Shown piece after piece: positions 17,563 through 26,180 of a stretch of 64,000 bases of DNA; position 1 is the stretch's first letter, and every line of letters starts with the position of its first letter. The DNA comes from an uncultured Phaeodactylibacter sp. (GTDB lineage Bacteria; Bacteroidota; Bacteroidia; Chitinophagales; Saprospiraceae). A program made the translations under genes and the position numbers. The stretch spans positions 1 to 64,000 of the forward strand of contig CAJXNH010000004.1 of assembly GCA_913057245.1 (NCBI GenBank), given 5' to 3'. The notes beneath the pieces are model-generated. The model searched no databases, was not told the origin of the DNA, and saw nothing but the letters and a program-made list of their open reading frames with translations.

Positions 17563-18812
17563 TGGTATTCTACACGCTGGGGATTTACCTCTATGGGATT
17601 GTACTGCGCTTCGCAGACTTGTTTCACCCTAAGGCCCGAAAATGGGTGAATGGAAGGCAAAACTGGGTGGATCAACACCGGAAGCTAAGCGCTGCGTTGC
17701 CGGAGAACCGCTCCTTATTTTGGTTCCACTGCGCTTCCCTGGGAGAATTTGAACAAGGGCGCCCCCTTATCGAAAAGCTTAAAGCGCGTCCTCACCCACC
17801 ACTCATATTGCTTACTTTTTATTCCCCTTCCGGCTACGAAATCCGCCAAAAGTACCCACAGGCGGACGTGGTGGCCTACCTCCCGCTCGATACGCCTGCA
17901 CAGGCGAGGGCTTTTGTAAAGATCTGGCAGCCACAGCTTGCCATTTTCGTTAAGTATGAATTCTGGTTCAATATTTTGCAACAGCTGCAAAAGCAACATA
18001 TCCCGACCCTGTTGATTTCCGGTCTTTTCCGGCCCGGGCAGCTTTTTTTTAAGCCGTACGGAGGGGCTTTCCGACGTATTCTTGAAGGCTTCAGCCATCT
18101 TTTCGTACAGGATGAAGCCTCCGGACAACACTTGTTGAATGCAGGGATTGAGCAGCATACCGTGGCAGGGGACACTCGCATCGACCGGGTTCAATCCATT
18201 GCCCAACAAGCACCGGAAATCCCCGTGGCGGCCAGGTTTTGTCAATCCGCGCCGGTATTGGTAGTGGGTAGCTCCTGGCCGGAAGACGAAGCCTGCCTCC
18301 TCCCTTTCCTGAACACGGAACTCCCGCCAAACTGGAAAGTCATGATTGCCCCCCATGAAATTTCGGAAAGCCATCTGAAAAATATTGAGCAGCAACTTGC
18401 CTTGCCCTGTATTCGGTTTAGTGCAGCCGAAAACAATTTGGAAAAGCTTGACAGGGCACGGGTTCTGCTCATTGACAATATCGGCATGCTATCTGCGCTC
18501 TATCAGTACGGGCGTCTTGCCTATATCGGAGGAGGATTTAAGACCGGGCTGCACAACACCCTGGAGCCTATCGCTTTCGGCCTGCCGGTGCTTTTTGGCC
18601 CGAAGTACCATAAGTTTGAAGAGGCCCGCTACCTGGTCCGCGAAGGTGGAGGGTTTGTTGTAACTCAAAAAGAAGAACTCTCCCAGGCCTTTCAGCAATT
18701 ACAGCAGCCGGAGGCCTACACACGGGCAGCCGCAAAGGCATTAGGTTACATCACCCAAAACCAGGGCGCAACCCAAAAAGTACTGCGCTGGATAGAAAGT
18801 GCCGGGCTCTAG
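17562..18812 (+). CDS. waaA: 3-deoxy-D-manno-octulosonic acid (Kdo) transferase
   Basis: A 416-residue GT30-family enzyme that adds Kdo to lipid A precursor at the inner membrane, the first step of LPS core assembly. A short N-terminal hydrophobic anchor (YTLGIYLYGIVLRFADLF) precedes the donor/acceptor domain with FHCASLGEFEQGRPLIE, whose Glu is the presumed catalytic base. The KYEFWFN, DEASGQHLLNAGI, VVGSSWPEDE and GGGFKTGLHNTLEP segments are family signatures. The length fits Bacteroidota WaaA. It is coupled to the upstream barrel gene and followed 100 bp later by the heptose kinase gene. Confidence 0.92.
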   Translation: MVFYTLGIYLYGIVLRFADLFHPKARKWVNGRQNWVDQHRKLSAALPENRSLFWFHCASLGEFEQGRPLIEKLKARPHPPLILLTFYSPSGYEIRQKYPQADVVAYLPLDTPAQARAFVKIWQPQLAIFVKYEFWFNILQQLQKQHIPTLLISGLFRPGQLFFKPYGGAFRRILEGFSHLFVQDEASGQHLLNAGIEQHTVAGDTRIDRVQSIAQQAPEIPVAARFCQSAPVLVVGSSWPEDEACLLPFLNTELPPNWKVMIAPHEISESHLKNIEQQLALPCIRFSAAENNLEKLDRARVLLIDNIGMLSALYQYGRLAYIGGGFKTGLHNTLEPIAFGLPVLFGPKYHKFEEARYLVREGGGFVVTQKEELSQAFQQLQQPEAYTRAAAKALGYITQNQGATQKVLRWIESAGL

Positions 18813-18847
18813 ACCTTCCCTGCTTTAGCAAAATTCCGGCATATTCC

Positions 18848-18855
18848 TATATTTG
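18848..18855 (+). promoter_or_regulatory. -7 promoter box for rfaE1
   Basis: TATATTTG matches TAnnTTTG exactly, 57 bases before the ATG at 18912. TTTA lies about 20 bases upstream as a possible -33 element. Confidence 0.45.
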
Positions 18856-18911
18856 CTATTCGGTTGAACGGCACTGCCAGCGACTCAATACTCCATTGAC
18901 CTATTGTAAAT

Positions 18912-19913
18912 ATGACCTCTAACCTGAAGGCTTTCACAGCATTTGAACAGCAAAACATCCTGATCATTGGCGATGTGATGATCGACCGCTACCTGAATGG
19001 CAGCGTAGATAGGATTTCGCCTGAAGCGCCGGTGCCCGTAGTCCGGCTCACTGGGCAGGAAGACCGGCTTGGAGGTGCCGCTAATGTAGCCCTCAACCTT
19101 AAAGCACTCGGAGCAACGCCCTACCTGTGTTCCGTCATCGGAGCAGATGAAAACGGAGGACAACTACAGCAACTGTTGACAGCCTTACAGTTCTCGGACC
19201 GGGGGCTGCTTCAGTCCAAAGAGCGCCGCACGACCGTCAAGTCAAGAGTCATCGCTGGCAATCAGCACCTGCTCCGGGTAGACGCCGAAGATACACACCC
19301 TCTTTCCGCCACTGAGCAGGAAAACCTCCTTCACCTGATAACAGAGCTGCTGGAGCAAAAGGAAATTCACGCCATTCTTTTTCAGGATTATAACAAGGGC
19401 GTGCTCTCTTATCCAGTCATCCGGGCGGTCATCCTCGAAGCCATCAAACGGGATATCCCTACTGCTGTAGACCCCAAGTTCGATAATTTCTGGTCCTACA
19501 AGCATGTGACCCTCTTCAAACCCAACCTGAAGGAAATCCGGGCGCAAATGCCCTTTGAGGTACAGCCCACCATAGAGGACCTGAACAAGGCGGCTAACCA
19601 CCTGCGTAGTAAACTGGGCAACCCCTACAGCCTGGTCACCCTTTCTGAAAGGGGGATCTACCTCAACAACCGGGGAGAAGGGCAAACCATCCCCACCCAC
19701 CCCAGGTCGATCACCGATGTATGTGGTGCAGGAGACACCGTTTTCGCGGTCGCCGGGCTTGGCCTTTCCCTGGGTATACCGCTGGAGGAAATCGCCCGCC
19801 TGTCTAATCTGGCAGGAGGACAAGTGTGCGAACGGGTAGGTGTGGTACCGGTCAACCGGGAGCAACTCGAAAAAGAATATCAGCAGCTTCTAAGCGAGGG
19901 GGAGATTTCGTAA
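18912..19913 (+). CDS. rfaE1: D-glycero-beta-D-manno-heptose-7-phosphate kinase (PfkB family)
   Basis: A 333-residue PfkB-type carbohydrate kinase. N-terminal IIGDVMIDRYLNGSVDRISP and EDRLGGAANVALNLKALGA match the RfaE/HldE kinase domain; the C-terminal DVCGAGDTVFAV holds the anion hole and catalytic Asp of PfkB enzymes. It would phosphorylate heptose-7-phosphate to the 1,7-bisphosphate on the ADP-heptose route for LPS core. It lacks the adenylyltransferase half of bifunctional HldE, so that activity must be coded elsewhere. Its position after waaA fits LPS core synthesis. An ADP-sugar/fructose kinase role cannot be wholly excluded. Confidence 0.85.
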   Translation: MTSNLKAFTAFEQQNILIIGDVMIDRYLNGSVDRISPEAPVPVVRLTGQEDRLGGAANVALNLKALGATPYLCSVIGADENGGQLQQLLTALQFSDRGLLQSKERRTTVKSRVIAGNQHLLRVDAEDTHPLSATEQENLLHLITELLEQKEIHAILFQDYNKGVLSYPVIRAVILEAIKRDIPTAVDPKFDNFWSYKHVTLFKPNLKEIRAQMPFEVQPTIEDLNKAANHLRSKLGNPYSLVTLSERGIYLNNRGEGQTIPTHPRSITDVCGAGDTVFAVAGLGLSLGIPLEEIARLSNLAGGQVCERVGVVPVNREQLEKEYQQLLSEGEIS

Positions 19914-20031
19914 TCTGGATTGCCAAAGGTTTTCTTTCGCTGGACGCGTAACTGGATTTTTGCTACATTGATAGCAAAGTTCGTCTGGAAGTCACCTCAC
20001 GCTATTCTGAATCAAAACCCTGGATTAAGCT

Positions 20032-22518
20032 ATGAAAAAAACGTTTACCCTACTTCTGTTTTCCGTGCTTTATTTATCCTCTGCTTCCGGCGCTATTCCT
20101 TTTTGGGAAGTCCACTTCGAAGCAGGTCTGCCGGTTGGGTGGTCCACCACTGATGCTTCCGGCCAGAATGTGTTATGGACCCACTGCAGTGACTTTGCCG
20201 AATGTCTGTCTGATCAGGGGCCGGTGCAAGGCTTTTATGCTGAATCCGCCTCCGATGGCTTTATGTTCCTCAATTCCAGTGCGGCCGGCCCTTTGCCCGG
20301 GAATGGCCACGTCAGCCGGATGCGCAGCAGCAACATTGATTGCTCCGGGCACGAACGGGTCTTTGTGCAATTTCAAACCAGTATTGCCACCGATAACGAA
20401 GCGGCATTTCAAAACGCAGTACTAAGGGTCATTACGCCTCAGGGGGAATCCACCTTTCGCCCCTTCCCCACCCTGAGGCGCAATGCCCAGCAACTGGCGC
20501 CTAACCCTGATATCGCTCCGGGGCGCCCTTACGTGGTGACTTTCGACATCACCAATCTGGCGGCCGGGCAAAGTTCTGTGGTACTGGAATGGGAATGGGC
20601 AGCCAACTATGAATTCTTCTGGATGATTGATGATGTGGTCCTTACAGAGGAGCACCCCGCTGCACCTGAGAATGCCATTTTCTTTGAGCCCTTTGAGTTT
20701 GGTGACAATGGCTGGACCTCCAACGTCTTATTTTTCAGTGAAAGCGACTCCACCTGGCAATGGCGGTACGGCGGTGATGCCAGCCGAGGGCTGGGCGCTG
20801 ATCAAAGCGCGTTGGGGCCGGATTTCTTCATCCATTCCGAAACTGCCGTAGATGGGGCAATGCTCTTCGACGGGGATTTCTATACCACGCTGGGCGACGA
20901 ACCGGGGCAGCAATTCCACATTTGCGAACTAATTTCGCCAGTCCTCGACCTTTCACAAGCCAGTAAACCCCTGGCCTTGTCTTTTCACCAACTGGCCTGG
21001 CTGGGCAATACCGCTTTCAATGCACCATCTGCAGACGGCACCCGCTTCATTACCTCCTTTTCCTACAGTACCGATGGCGGCACTACCTGGAGCGCACCGC
21101 AAGGCGTCAACCCCTACCTTACCCCGGTCACGAGCGCTAACGGCAATCAGCTTCCACCTTACGACAACAGAGAGTATTTCCCCTTACCCGACCTGGAGGG
21201 AGTGGAAGCATTTCGCATCAAATTCACCTGGGCAGGGGATTTTTACTTCTGGGCTCTTGACGATATTGCACTGGAGGAACGCCCCGACAACGACTTGCGG
21301 ACAAGCCCTAACTTTTTCACCCGTTTTCCCAATATGCAAACCCCTGCAGGCCAACTTACCGATATCGCGCTGCAATCTGACCTTCAAAATATTGGAAGTG
21401 CTAATGCGACCATCGTAACCCGCAGTTTCCAGTTAACGAATACTGAAACGGAGGAAGTTTTGTTCTCAACAGAAGAACCGGTGGCTGAAGTAATGGCGGT
21501 CAATGAGCTTTATGAGAACATCCCCTTCGAAGACCTGATGCCCCATTCCGTTATCACAGCAACCGGCATATACCAGGGCACTTACGGGGCCAGCCATATA
21601 GAAGCAGACCAGCGTCCAGACAACAACAATGTCAGCTGGAGTTTTCAAATTTCCGATTCCACCTTCGCCAAAGAGGCAGGGTTCACCCGGGATATTGCTC
21701 CGGTGCAAGAGGTAGCGTACAGTTACGGCAATTGTTTCTTCATTCCCAATGGAGAAGGTTTATATGCCCGTTATGTTTCGTTTGCCGTAAGTAACCCAGT
21801 GCCGCTTGCCAATTTTAGCCGGGCGGTCAATGTCGTCCTGCACGAGTGGGCAGGCGACCTGAATGACAATAATGAAGCAGACGCTGAAGAGCTGCAGGAG
21901 ATCGGCATTAACCTCTATCCATTTAACGGTACAGAAGGGCTCGGCATGATCACGCTTCCGGTCTCCTTTGAAGGTGAAGGCATTCCCTTAAAAGACAGCA
22001 CCTACTACATCATCAGTGTACGGTACAATGACCCTACACCGCCCCTGCTTTTTATGCTGGCCAGTGATACCGTTGACTACACTGCGACCGTAGCAGCGCA
22101 CAATTCCACCACCGGGCTTGTTCCACAGTATGCGAGCGCACTAGATGTTGGCAATGACGGGGCATTCAGCATGTTGGGTTTCGGATACGATATCGTGCCG
22201 GTAGTACGGCTCCACATTGGCGAGTCCCCCATTCTGACTCCAACTGCTGAAACAGAAGCCCCGGCAGTGGCCATCATGGTAAGCCCAAATCCTGCCAATG
22301 AGGTCTTTGAGGTCCAACTAAAGGGGGATTTTGTTGCGAAAGACGCCAATTTAAGGGTCACTGATGCCTCAGGCAAGACAGTTCTTGACCGGGAAATTAA
22401 GGATTCTCTTAATAAAAGCTTTACATTTGCCGCTCGACAGTTGCCTTCCGGTTGGTATACCGTCCGGCTTGAAACAGCGGAAGGCGTTCTCACTAAACCC
22501 TTGGTTATACAGCATTAA
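20032..22518 (+). CDS. T9SS cargo protein, paralogue of the next gene
   Basis: An 828-residue secreted protein. The signal peptide (KTFTLLLFSVLYLSSASGA) is followed by two choice-of-anchor-like modules beginning FWEVHFEAGLPVGWSTTDA and FEPFEFGDNGWTS (about residues 24 and 222), then a region with RYVSFAVSN and LHEWAGDLNDNNEADAEEL that is shared with the adjacent gene, and a T9SS sorting domain (VSPNPANEVFEVQLKG ... PSGWYTVRLET). No catalytic motif is seen. Its tandem arrangement with the gene at 22584 and shared central block indicate a local duplication followed by divergence. Function is probably extracellular binding or structure. Confidence 0.85.
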   Translation: MKKTFTLLLFSVLYLSSASGAIPFWEVHFEAGLPVGWSTTDASGQNVLWTHCSDFAECLSDQGPVQGFYAESASDGFMFLNSSAAGPLPGNGHVSRMRSSNIDCSGHERVFVQFQTSIATDNEAAFQNAVLRVITPQGESTFRPFPTLRRNAQQLAPNPDIAPGRPYVVTFDITNLAAGQSSVVLEWEWAANYEFFWMIDDVVLTEEHPAAPENAIFFEPFEFGDNGWTSNVLFFSESDSTWQWRYGGDASRGLGADQSALGPDFFIHSETAVDGAMLFDGDFYTTLGDEPGQQFHICELISPVLDLSQASKPLALSFHQLAWLGNTAFNAPSADGTRFITSFSYSTDGGTTWSAPQGVNPYLTPVTSANGNQLPPYDNREYFPLPDLEGVEAFRIKFTWAGDFYFWALDDIALEERPDNDLRTSPNFFTRFPNMQTPAGQLTDIALQSDLQNIGSANATIVTRSFQLTNTETEEVLFSTEEPVAEVMAVNELYENIPFEDLMPHSVITATGIYQGTYGASHIEADQRPDNNNVSWSFQISDSTFAKEAGFTRDIAPVQEVAYSYGNCFFIPNGEGLYARYVSFAVSNPVPLANFSRAVNVVLHEWAGDLNDNNEADAEELQEIGINLYPFNGTEGLGMITLPVSFEGEGIPLKDSTYYIISVRYNDPTPPLLFMLASDTVDYTATVAAHNSTTGLVPQYASALDVGNDGAFSMLGFGYDIVPVVRLHIGESPILTPTAETEAPAVAIMVSPNPANEVFEVQLKGDFVAKDANLRVTDASGKTVLDREIKDSLNKSFTFAARQLPSGWYTVRLETAEGVLTKPLVIQH

Positions 22519-22583
22519 TCCCAGCGTTTTCTTTTGCTTAAAGAAGGAAAAAATTGAGAAGAACATCAAATCATCTTATATAT

Positions 22584-24437
22584 ATGAATTCACGTAGACT
22601 AATTACAATCACCTTGTTTATGCTGGGCATGGGCGTTTTTACAACCCTGTCTGCCCAGAACGTATTGCTGTCCGAAGACTTTGCCAATGGCATTCCTGCC
22701 GACTGGACTAACGAAGATGCGTCCGGTAACGGTGCAATCTGGACCTGGTGTAATGATCCGGCATCCGGACAGGGCGATGGTTGCCCTGCCGTCTGGAATG
22801 ATCAGATTAACCAGCAGATGCCATTTGCTGCGGAGACCGCCACGAATGGCTTTGTAACGGTTGACTCTGATGCTGCGGGTGGTGCAGTTACACACACCAG
22901 TGAGCTGACCATCGCCCCTCAGGACTTCTCAGCCCAGGATGCCGTTTGGATTGCCTTCCAGGCACACATTGGCGTTTTTGCTTTCTCTGCAGAAGACAAT
23001 GCCATTCTTCGCGTCAGCAATGACGGAGGTACCAACTGGGATACCTACACCGTCTTTCCTGGCCTGACTACTGGTGAGCGCTGGTCAGCAAACCCGGAAC
23101 AGATACAGCTAGACATCTCAGCAACTGCTGCCGGTGAGTCCAACGTACTCATTCAGTGGCAGTGGACCGGCAACTGGGAGTACAACTGGAATCTCGACGA
23201 CGTATTCATTTACGACGCCGACCCACGCCCGGCCAACGATATGCGTGTGAATAACTTCCACGCCGTAGCGCCTAACTTTGCAACGCCTGCTTCTCAGGTG
23301 ACACCATTCGGGTTCATTGCTGACATTCAGAACCTGGGTGCGCAACCACAGCAAGATGCGACACTTTCCGTTTCCATCAGCGATGCGGGTGGCGAAGTAT
23401 TCTCTGACGAACTGGTGTACACTCTGGTCGGCACTGACTCTACTGCTGAAAATGTTTTCTTTGAGAACGAGTTTACGCCAGCTATGATGCCAGGTGCCTA
23501 TACCGGTCAGTACGAGCTGACGCTGGGTGAGGCCGATGCTAACCCTGAGGATAATGTTCGCCCATTCTCCTTTATCGTTACTGATACGCTTTTCCAGCGT
23601 GATAGCGGAGAAGGTCTGGGCGGTACGCGCCCGGCAGACGACAACGACTTCAGCTACGGTAATGTCTATTATGTTGCCAACGGTGAGAACCTCTTCGCAC
23701 GTTACGTAACCTTCGGTGTTAGCAACTTCGACGAAGTGGCTGGTTTTGCCGTTTCTACCCTACTTTATGAGTGGACTGGCGACCTTGATGGTGACGGACT
23801 CGCTGCCGGTGATGAGTTGACTGGCCCTATTGCCTTCAACAGCTACGCTTTCACTGGCGAAGAGGAAGGTCCTCTGGTAACAATCCCGGTTGACATTGAT
23901 GCCAACTTCCCTGCACTGCAGGATGATACCTACTATATCATCGTGGTACAGTTTGCACCGGATGATGACGAATCGGACCTCTTCCTGAGCACAACTTCTG
24001 ACATCGACTATTCAGCTGCTAACTTCTACCAGGATTCTGTTGGCAACAAGGCCGTTCCTTTCGTAGCACTTGATGTAAGTAACGTAGGTGAATTTTCACT
24101 GGTCGGCTTCGGTCTGGACAATATTCCGGTTGTTCGCCTTTCAGTTGGTTCAGCAACAAACAACACCGTTGCGCAACTGCCGGAAAACAGCCTTGCAATC
24201 ATGCCTTCTCCTGCCAATACACAGTTCCAGGCTATTGTAAACCTGGAAACACCGGCACAGGAGGTAACGGCTACCCTGTTCAGCGCGAACGGTCAGGTTG
24301 TGGAAACCCGTAACCTGAGTAATATTCAGCAGACGACGCTGGACTACAACGTCAGCAACCTGCCCGCCGGTAACTACTACCTGCGCCTGCAGACCGAGCA
24401 AGGTATCCGTACCCTGCCCGTTGCTGTACAGCACTAA
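22584..24437 (+). CDS. T9SS cargo protein, paralogue of the previous gene
   Basis: A 617-residue secreted protein starting MNSRRLITITLFMLGMGVFT; a TTG 30 bases upstream would add ten residues without signal character and is not used. A choice-of-anchor-like module (LSEDFANGIPADWTNEDASG) is followed by CARDB-like beta domains (DMRVNNFHAVAPNFATPASQ), the shared RYVTFGVSN/LYEWTGDLDGDG block, and a sorting domain (MPSPANTQFQAIVNLE ... PAGNYYLRLQT). It is shorter than its upstream paralogue because it has one N-terminal module instead of two. A strong terminator follows the stop codon. Confidence 0.85.
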   Translation: MNSRRLITITLFMLGMGVFTTLSAQNVLLSEDFANGIPADWTNEDASGNGAIWTWCNDPASGQGDGCPAVWNDQINQQMPFAAETATNGFVTVDSDAAGGAVTHTSELTIAPQDFSAQDAVWIAFQAHIGVFAFSAEDNAILRVSNDGGTNWDTYTVFPGLTTGERWSANPEQIQLDISATAAGESNVLIQWQWTGNWEYNWNLDDVFIYDADPRPANDMRVNNFHAVAPNFATPASQVTPFGFIADIQNLGAQPQQDATLSVSISDAGGEVFSDELVYTLVGTDSTAENVFFENEFTPAMMPGAYTGQYELTLGEADANPEDNVRPFSFIVTDTLFQRDSGEGLGGTRPADDNDFSYGNVYYVANGENLFARYVTFGVSNFDEVAGFAVSTLLYEWTGDLDGDGLAAGDELTGPIAFNSYAFTGEEEGPLVTIPVDIDANFPALQDDTYYIIVVQFAPDDDESDLFLSTTSDIDYSAANFYQDSVGNKAVPFVALDVSNVGEFSLVGFGLDNIPVVRLSVGSATNNTVAQLPENSLAIMPSPANTQFQAIVNLETPAQEVTATLFSANGQVVETRNLSNIQQTTLDYNVSNLPAGNYYLRLQTEQGIRTLPVAVQH

Positions 24438-24462
24438 TTGAGATCCATAAAACTCAATAAAG

Positions 24463-24505
24463 AATGCCCCGGTGGATATTTGTTCCGCCGGGGCATTTTG
24501 TTTTG
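24463..24505 (+). terminator. Rho-independent terminator
   Basis: A 13-bp stem (AATGCCCCGGTGG paired with CCGCCGGGGCATT, one G-T pair) with a 9-base loop is followed by TTGTTTT. It ends the 20032-24437 transcription unit, and may also serve the minus-strand cysteine desulfurase gene. Confidence 0.8.
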
Positions 24506-24524
24506 GTGTGAATGGCTGAACCAG

Positions 24525-25700
24525 CTACTCCTGCTGCGCTTCCCAGACCGGGCTGCCTGCCCGTACTGCCGCAACGGCATTCTTAACCAAATCCACGGCC
24601 CGCTCAATATCTTCCGCCCGGGTAAACCGCCCCAGGCTGAACCGCAGGGAGCTGTGTGCTTCTTCTGCCGTGAGTCCCATCGCCCGTAACACATGGGAAG
24701 GTTCTACTGATGCCGAGGTGCAGGCAGAGCCTGAGGACAGCGCCAGTTCCTGCGCAAAACGCATCATGACGGTATCGGATTCGGTAAAGGGGAAAGCGAT
24801 ATTTGAGACATGCGGCAAACGATGCTCCGGGTGCCCGTTGAGAAAAGCCCGGGGCACTTCCCTGAGCAGTTGTTGTTCCAGTTGGTCGCGCAGAGGGCGC
24901 AGGCGCTGAGCCTCTGCTTCCATTTGCGCCTTGGCCAGAGCAGCTGCCTTACCAAACCCTACAATGCCCGGCACATTTAGCGTCCCCGACCGCAGGCCCT
25001 GCTCATGACCGCCACCGTGCACCTGAGCAGCCACGCTCACCTTGGGCTGCCGGCGGCTCACATAGAGTCCTCCCACCCCTTTCGGACCGTACATCTTGTG
25101 GGCAGAAAAAGCCATCAGATGCACCCCGGCTTCCCGTGGATGGCAGGGTTGTTTGCCCACCACCTGAGTGGCATCGCTCATTAGCAAAGTGCCGTGTTTA
25201 TCGCACAAAGCTCCAATCCGCTGCATGGGCTGCAGCACGCCGGTCTCGTTATTGCCCCACATTATGGATACCAGTACGGTATCCGGGCGAATGGTGGCTT
25301 CCAGCTCATCTAAATCAACGAGCCCATCAGGTTGCACATTCAGGTAAGTGACCTCAGCTCCCAACTGCTCCGCTCGCCCGCAGGCGTCGAGCACGGCTTT
25401 GTGCTCTGTTTTCAGGGTAATGATATGGTTGCCTCTACGGCGGTATTGCTCCAGGGTGCCCAGGATGGCCAGATTGTCAGACTCGGTAGCGCCGGAGGTA
25501 AAGATGACCTCTTTAGCTTCTGCGCCGATCAGGTTGGCGACCTGTTTACGTGCCGTCTTAACAGCATCTTCCGCCAGCCAGCCCATGGCATGATTCCGGC
25601 TGGCTGCATTGCCCGGCTGTTCGTAAAAATAGGGCAGCATGGCTTCTACGACTTTGGGGTCGCAGGGGGTGGTGGCGTTGTTGTCTAGATATATCATCAT
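24525..25700 (-). CDS. Cysteine desulfurase (NifS/IscS family)
   Basis: A 391-residue PLP-dependent enzyme that releases sulfur from cysteine for Fe-S cluster or thio-cofactor assembly. IYLDNNATTPCDPKV opens the protein; the PLP Lys lies in SAHKMYGPKGVGGLYV (about residue 200) and the persulfide-forming Cys in SSGSACTSASVEPSHVL (about 325). The loop is of the group I (NifS/IscS) type. No isc or suf genes are adjacent, so the acceptor is unknown. Two adjacent ATG codons can serve as start. Confidence 0.92.
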   Translation of the reverse strand: MMIYLDNNATTPCDPKVVEAMLPYFYEQPGNAASRNHAMGWLAEDAVKTARKQVANLIGAEAKEVIFTSGATESDNLAILGTLEQYRRRGNHIITLKTEHKAVLDACGRAEQLGAEVTYLNVQPDGLVDLDELEATIRPDTVLVSIMWGNNETGVLQPMQRIGALCDKHGTLLMSDATQVVGKQPCHPREAGVHLMAFSAHKMYGPKGVGGLYVSRRQPKVSVAAQVHGGGHEQGLRSGTLNVPGIVGFGKAAALAKAQMEAEAQRLRPLRDQLEQQLLREVPRAFLNGHPEHRLPHVSNIAFPFTESDTVMMRFAQELALSSGSACTSASVEPSHVLRAMGLTAEEAHSSLRFSLGRFTRAEDIERAVDLVKNAVAAVRAGSPVWEAQQE

Positions 25701-25767
25701 TTTTCTGCTTAACGAAAGATAAGAAATTTTAGTTGCGCCTCCAATTCGCTCGCCGGGGCAGAATCCC

Positions 25768-25775
25768 TACTTTTG
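25768..25775 (+). promoter_or_regulatory. -7 promoter box for the AhpD-like gene
   Basis: TACTTTTG matches TAnnTTTG exactly, 25 bases before the ATG at 25800. It overlaps an apparent upstream TTG start in the same frame, arguing against that start. Confidence 0.5.
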
Positions 25776-25799
25776 CCTTTCGGCAAAATACCATCCAAT

Positions 25800-26141
25800 A
25801 TGTCACAAGTACAAGAATTTAACGACTACCGGGCCAAGATGAATGAGAAAATTTTGGCGGAGGATAATAAAGTTTTGAAGCGTTTTTTCAATCTCGATAC
25901 AAATGCGTATCAAGAGGGCGCACTTTCTTCCAAAACCAAAGAATTGCTGGGCCTGGTGGCCTCTATGGTGTTGCGCTGCGATGACTGCATCCGCTATCAC
26001 CTGGGCAAATGCCACGAGCAGGGCGTGACCAAAGCGGAGGTCTTTGAGGTCTTTGCCATTGCTAATCTTGTGGGCGGCTCTATCTGCATCCCGCATACGC
26101 GCCGGGCAGTAGAGTACTGGGAAGCTTTGGAGGAAGCATAG
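25800..26141 (+). CDS. Carboxymuconolactone decarboxylase (AhpD-like) family protein
   Basis: A 113-residue protein starting MSQVQEFNDYRAKMNEKIL. The CMD/AhpD motif is seen as MVLRCDDCIRYHLGKCHEQG, a C-x2-C-x3-H redox centre, suggesting peroxidatic or disulfide-reductase activity. The all-helical pattern and length fit a single CMD domain acting as an oligomer. The start was chosen downstream of the -7 box. It is followed 39 bp later by the helicase gene on the same strand. The physiological substrate is unknown. Confidence 0.87.
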   Translation: MSQVQEFNDYRAKMNEKILAEDNKVLKRFFNLDTNAYQEGALSSKTKELLGLVASMVLRCDDCIRYHLGKCHEQGVTKAEVFEVFAIANLVGGSICIPHTRRAVEYWEALEEA

Positions 26142-26180
26142 TAATTTGTAGAACACGGTCTCAAGAAACGGAAGACAAAC

